The position numbers and the translations under genes were made by a program. A DNA stretch of 62,000 bases from contig NC_081415.1 in NCBI RefSeq assembly GCF_030272615.1, forward strand, positions 422,745,757 through 422,807,756, given 5' to 3'. The first letter of the stretch is position 1, and each line of letters starts with the position of its first letter. The DNA is from Cryptomeria japonica. Its lineage: Eukaryota > Streptophyta > Pinopsida > Cupressales > Cupressaceae. Under the pieces are notes generated by a model. That model saw only the letters and a program-made list of their open reading frames with translations. It was not told where the DNA came from and searched no databases. Of this stretch, positions 56,741 to 62,000 are shown in pieces.

Positions 56741-57519
56741 TTATATAAAAAATAATTTTATAAAATGTCAACAATCAACCATCATTGAGCAAGCATCATC
56801 ATATAGTACTTCAAAAATATCATTAACATCCATTTTATATAATGTAGGTATTTGTTTATTAGAACCACAAGTAGTGCCATTGGGATTGGCATTAGGGTAT
56901 TCATTGACATTTTCATGTTTGCTAGCTGACCCATCTTCAACATCAAGGGCAACAAGGTGGGAAGTTGAAGCATCCAAGTCAATATACTTTGGCTTGATAT
57001 CTCAGTCTCTTTTGTTCCTTATTTGTAGTCACTTTATTTGAAAGGAAACACGAGTTTGAATGCACATGCACCATCCTCTATTTTTTGTGTAGTCGATAAC
57101 ACTTTATTGAGTGGATGGAGTATGCATATAAAACTTATGACAAAATTTTGATTTTTAGAGGTTGTAGGTGTGTGAATTATTTGTCATGGAAATACCACCA
57201 ACTGTGAGCATTGATCTTATACTTGTCAAAAAGAGCATTAATATTAAAGGCATTGGACCATACAAGATCCATGAACTTAATCCTAATTGCATGTCGCATG
57301 CCAAAGTCAATCGAGAGTACAAAGTGCTACTTTGTACTCTTAGTTGACTTCAACATCCTTATATGGGGGAATCAATATCAACATATAAAGGATCTTAGCA
57401 CTAAAATATTTGGGATAATGCAAAGATGAGATGTAGCAAAGTGGTCATTTTGTTCCATCTTTGTGTAGTTGTTTGAAGAAAATTTCTTCATGATCTTACC
57501 TTTTTAGCACATATGATGG

Positions 57520-57591
<72 letters not shown>

Positions 57592-59440
57592 AATTCAAAC
57601 ATATTTATTAAAATAAATTTTAATGCTTCACTTATTTTCATTAACTCTAATTTTGATAATGTTTTTAATATGCTTTGTGACATATGATAGTCGGTGATGA
57701 ACATTTGGATCTTTTTAACCTCAACATACATTTGTTTGATCCAATCAATTTTGTTGCCAGTTTTTTGTAGCACGCGGTTGAGGGAGTGGATAACACAAGG
57801 TGTCCAAAGTATGTGTGAATAACACTCAACTAATAAACTAGCTCTTTTATAATTTTTTGCATTATTATGACTTGAAATACATTTCAAGACTCCACTTTTA
57901 CAATGGTTGTCATGAGAATGTTAGTAATAAATGCATTGTCTTTCACCTTCTTTTCACAATTCTCTACTCTCTAAAACATCTCTCCTTTTGAGGATATTGC
58001 AATAATATTGATCAATGGTCAATTTCTTGCATCCTTCCATTGAAAACAATAGATACCACTATTTTGGCCAATAAATCCCTTATAGGCTTCAATGACTCCT
58101 CTACAAACTTCACCTTGTTTTCTAATAAAGTGTTACATAGTTTCTCAAAACATAGGCACTTGTACCTTTTTGGAGTCTTATTAATTGATTTCACTATTTG
58201 TTGCTAATATGGTGAGCAAGCAACATTGAAAGCCAATCCATTTGCATAATAGACATTCTGTTATGTGTTGATTGACAATCATTGGAGACTCTTGAATTAT
58301 TATTTCCAATTATCTTGTTGATCTCTTGTGTGTAAAGGTTATAGGTAGTTCTTCATAGGTGTAAAAAATGGGAGTCTCTCTAGAAGTTGAAGGTTAGAAA
58401 GTGGTAGAGGGGGCTTCATTCCTTGATGTTCTTTAATTTTTTTAACAAAGGATGATTTGATTTGTGCCTTGCTACTTGATTTACTTTTTCTTTCTCATTA
58501 ATATGTGATAGGATTTGTGCTTCTGGAATGGGTACAATATTTTTTTGTTAAGCTTTGATGATAGTGTAGGGGTGTGGCACAAATGGTTTTTCACCCCACT
58601 ATATGAGCTTAAAAATTTAACATCACACCCACTACAAATCCAAACACAACCTCCACCACTTGGAAGTTTTTGTACTATCACTATATTTCTAAGGAGAGAA
58701 TTTGGGTTTGTTATAAAGTGGGGTTGGCTTTTGGAGTTAGAATTAGTTGTCATTGTAATTCCTATGACAAGTTAAATAAGCAACATATTTGAAAAATTAA
58801 AGCAAATAAAAACAAAAAGAATATAAACAACTTAATTCATTTAAAAAAATTAAGCATGTGTTATAGATTCATAGAAGAATGAAAACAAAACAAGAAATTC
58901 AAAACAAAACAAGAGGTCTCATTTGTAAAACGAGAAATGTAGAAAAAAATTATTATTTTTGGATAAAAGTTCTTTTGCAAAAATATTTCTCTATGATCTC
59001 CATGGCAAGAAATGAGCTCTTGCAAATATGTAGGAATACCAAAGCAACCTTTTGGAGCCTTCACTAATCAATCTTTAATTCTATTCATGCAATGACAAGA
59101 AAGAATAAAAGTTCAATAAGGATGAATGATATTTTTGTTTCGCATTCACAATAAAGGAAGTAACTTTGTTTTTGTTTTGAATTTTTTGTGCAATCCATGT
59201 TTAAGGGTAAGGGGACATTTTTGAGCATATGATCAAAATCAAAGGCCATTATAAGAAAAAATAATAATCATAATTTGTCAGTTGAGCGTAAAAAACCAAT
59301 GCAATTCATTGTGGATTCATCCCAGATGGACCCATAGTGCTAGGATAGGACCTTGGATAGCCCCTAGTGTGGACTAGATCTGTACTCAAATTCGAGCCAG
59401 ACTAAACCCAATTGGGTTGGTCCTAGGGCCCAAACTGGTA
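56741..59440 (-). pseudogene. hAT-3: decayed relative of hAT-2
   Basis: Minus-strand pieces parallel hAT-2: BED finger at 58753-58481 (CVWICSGCDVKFLSSYSGVK), DUF659 start at 58194-58012 (KPIRDLLAKIVVSIV), RNase H-like part at 57887-57590 (HILWTPCVIHSLNRVLQKTG, MFITDYHMSQSI) and a tail around 56980-56770 like hAT-2 50590-50790. Many stops. A 64-bp CT microsatellite interrupts it. GC-rich motifs at 59320-59450 may be the right end. No target-site duplication was found. Confidence 0.6.
57524..57587. repeat. (CT)n microsatellite
   Basis: About 32 uninterrupted CT units inside the hAT-3 relic. Serine/arginine/glutamate repeats in open frames here are artefacts. Confidence 0.95.
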
Positions 59441-62000
59441 ACACAATTTATTAGTACTTAGGATGCTAGAGTTTCATTTTGTAATTCTTATTCTTAATCT
59501 TTTTTATAACTATTTTTTCAAGGACTATATGTATTTGCATTGTTCCCTTCTCGTCTCTAAACTTCAGCCCCTTGTTTAAATGTATTGTTTATCTTAAACT
59601 TATTGTCATATGGATTACAATAGCAACCAACTTTAGATGCATGGACTAATCTTGCTTGACCATTGACCCAAACCATCTTCTTTGAAAATATGTTGAAATG
59701 GTGCAATGGGTCCTTGATAGTGGGAGGTTATGTTTAGATTTTAAATGGATGTGGTGTTAGGTGTTTGAACTCATACAATCAAGTGAAAGCCCACTTGTAT
59801 GACATTTTTAAACAGGGCATCAAAGAAAAATGGTGTATTCATTCCATCAAAGCAAGTCATAGAATATAATGGTCGCAAATGATGGAAAATGACTCTTAAT
59901 GAAAAGAAACTAAGTTCCTTTGAGGCTTTTTACACCACTTACACTATGATAAATCAAATAGATTTGAACTTACTTAAACCTGTATTGATTATCCTTTTCT
60001 AGAATGTTTGGTTTTAATTAAAAATACAAAATTAACTAACTAAAACACTTAAAAGAAACAAACTGGTAAATAAACATGCTAACAAGAAAATAATTACAAC
60101 CTTTTCATAATAGCCATGAAAATTATAGATTATAGGGAACTTGGAATTGAAATGAGGAAGTCATTGTCCAAGATGTTAGCACATTGTGTGGACATCTGCA
60201 TGTTTTGTTGTTGTACATATGAACAAAATGCAACATATTCCATAAATCGTAAAAAAAACCAATTCAGTTGTTCACATAGCCTAAGAAATTAGAAGTAGAA
60301 TATTTACCAACAAATATTGTACAATGAAAATACAAAAGAATAAACTAAATAATAAGAATTACATCATTTAAATGAATAATAAAATAAATTTACAAACAAG
60401 AAACCACTTGCAAACCTTCGTATGGTTGAGTAATCTAAAAATACTTGTAAAACACAAAGAAGAAGAAAAATGTTCGGGGTTATTTAGGATTTTGCCTTGA
60501 ACAATCCCTGGCCAAGATAGAGAGAATATTGTTTCCTTACTCTAAGTGTATCTAAAAATAAGAATAGTGACATACAAGATTGAAGGATAAAGTGATGTGA
60601 AGATCCCAATGTGTTTAAGGACACAACAAATGAAAGCTATGGACTTTGTTCAATTTTGTTACAAAGGTGATAAGGCATAAATATATAGACTTCAAGTTGT
60701 GGAAATACTTTGTGTAGACGTGGGAGGAAGAGTTAGTATAGATCCACTAATTCTATCAACAACACCCATATACCAACTTGCAGTCCAGATACTCTTCCTA
60801 AGAGGTTGCAGTGTTCCATCAACAAGTCTGAAATACCACTTGGAGAACCCAAGAAGCAATTTTAGTGATAACAAATTTTCTACCACTAGGAAAGAACACG
60901 ATGATATAAAAACTCCACAATTCCTATTCGAGGGCCATCACATAACCCATTCCCTTTAACATTAATTAGAGAACATCATAGTCCATTGAGGTGGAATAGC
61001 AAATAAACTCTCTCTAGCCATAGTCCACCCATCAAATTATTTCCAATTTCACCCATTGTAACTCTAAGTAGAATTAGTCTCTCTTTTCCTCCGAAACTAC
61101 ATAACTAGTGGCAAGAGAAAAAAAAAAAAAACTAATTAGAATTAGTCTCTCTTTTCCTCCAAAACTACATAACTAGAGGCAAGAGAATTTACAATATCCC
61201 TAATAATACAACGATATCATCCTTATCAACCTGACGAAACAATTATCAAAATTGAGAAGTGTGAACACTGCACTTAAAACTAATTTATGAACTTAAGAAT
61301 GATAAATCAATTGAGCTCACCATGCCTCTTTACAAGAAAATTTTGCAATTAGCGAAGCACTTCATCATTAATTAAAGGTGATCATTACATATCCAAATAA
61401 TATGTTGTCTGGATTCTTACAGAGCCTTGAAAATTGGAAATGATAACTCACACTCAAACATATTTTACAAATCTTAACTGTTGTGTATTGTTAGGATTAA
61501 TGATAGTCCCAAAGATATTGAGAGCGGGGGGGGGGGGGGGGGAGGGTGAATCAGTATATAATCGGTGTACAAAATATTTAACCTTATTAAGTATTTTGCA
61601 TTCCAAAACAACGTACCGGTAAATAAGAATTAATGCAGCAAACATGAACAATAAAGACAACATAGAAAACACACCATAACACAAGATGTTTAACAAGGAA
61701 ACCTGGTGTGGGAAAAACCTCGGTGGGATTTGTGACCCACAATATTCACTCACTGGCCAATGAATAACTATTACTTACAATGAGGGGCCTGCACATGCAG
61801 GAAGGCCAACTGCCTAGAGCTCACTGCTCAATCTACAAAATAGAAGTCTCACTGACTTACAAAATGGATTATGAAAAGCCAATACAATGTACTGCTTTAA
61901 ATCAACATCAACTATGCTAGGTTCAGTACCGGTTTAAGCTCATACTATAACCATAAACCTTATACAAAATCTGTCCTATGCATTCGCATATATCTTATCT
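59441..62000. other. 3' flank, AT-rich, with an LTR-like start near the end
   Basis: No gene recognised. A 68-bp tandem repeat (GAATTAGTCTCTCTTTTCCT at 61071 and 61139) and a possible LTR start TGTTAGGATTAATG at about 61490, followed by a G-run at 61526-61542 and GTGAATCAGTATA, resembling 19878. The window ends inside that sequence. Confidence 0.4.
61071..61187. repeat. 68-bp tandem repeat
   Basis: Two copies of a unit beginning GAATTAGTCTCTCTTTTCC and containing ACTACATAACTAG, separated by an A-run that is part of the first copy. Confidence 0.85.

Noticed and set aside
57504-57887. Glu-Arg repeat tail at the C-terminus of a 127-codon minus frame
   Set aside because: The tail is the CT microsatellite read as protein; only the upstream part is a real hAT remnant.

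Overview
The window is nuclear DNA of a seed plant with a very large, repeat-rich genome. A conifer or other gymnosperm is my inference, from one housekeeping gene stretched over more than 51 kb by introns of 24.5, 15.4 and 6.9 kb that are filled with retrotransposons and hAT transposons. There are no bacterial features and no rRNA; the only tRNA-like sequences lie inside LTRs.

The one recognisable host gene is on the + strand: the 3' three quarters of DCAF13/SOF1, a WD40 protein of the U3 snoRNP/small-subunit processome. Thirteen exons (3444-54622) join in frame with GT-AG introns and encode about 345 residues, including the C-terminal Sof1 domain and the stop codon. The first exons, roughly 100 residues, are upstream of the window.

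Layout: 1-3443 intron with local tandem repeats; 3444-4025 three exons; 4026-28512 giant intron. That intron holds a three-level nest (Copia LTR element, split by a LINE, split by a hAT element, each junction supported by target-site duplications), a hAT relic, and a nearly complete Copia element at 20349-26266 with one visible stop codon in its polyprotein. Two exons follow (28513-28765). The next intron (28766-44190) holds tandem duplications, a composite LTR element at 33541-38716, a degenerate sense-strand Copia, a hAT relic and a SINE-like retroposon. Seven exons (44191-47384, one of them small clusters) precede an intron with a bounded hAT element (50343-53640), then two last exons. The 3' flank (54623-62000) contains another decayed hAT copy and simple repeats.

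The most unusual object is the composite at 33541-38716. Its outer LTRs are only about 136 bp and each contains a 71-nt tRNA-like sequence with A and B boxes, acceptor, D and T arms, on the element's sense strand. Together with a 64-nt internal stretch holding a polypurine tract and a primer-binding site, this looks like a TRIM element with a possible pol III promoter in its LTR. Between the two primer-binding sites lies a second LTR element of the same group as the 20-26 kb Copia, in which gag-pol has largely been replaced by pieces of host genes (importin-beta, an ankyrin-repeat gene). Both Copia relatives also carry a series of hairpins with different stems but a constant loop next to the 3' LTR, and LTRs studded with CCGAT..ATCGG palindromes.

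Almost all recognisable element coding sequence inside the gene is antisense to it. No element here appears able to encode an intact protein set.
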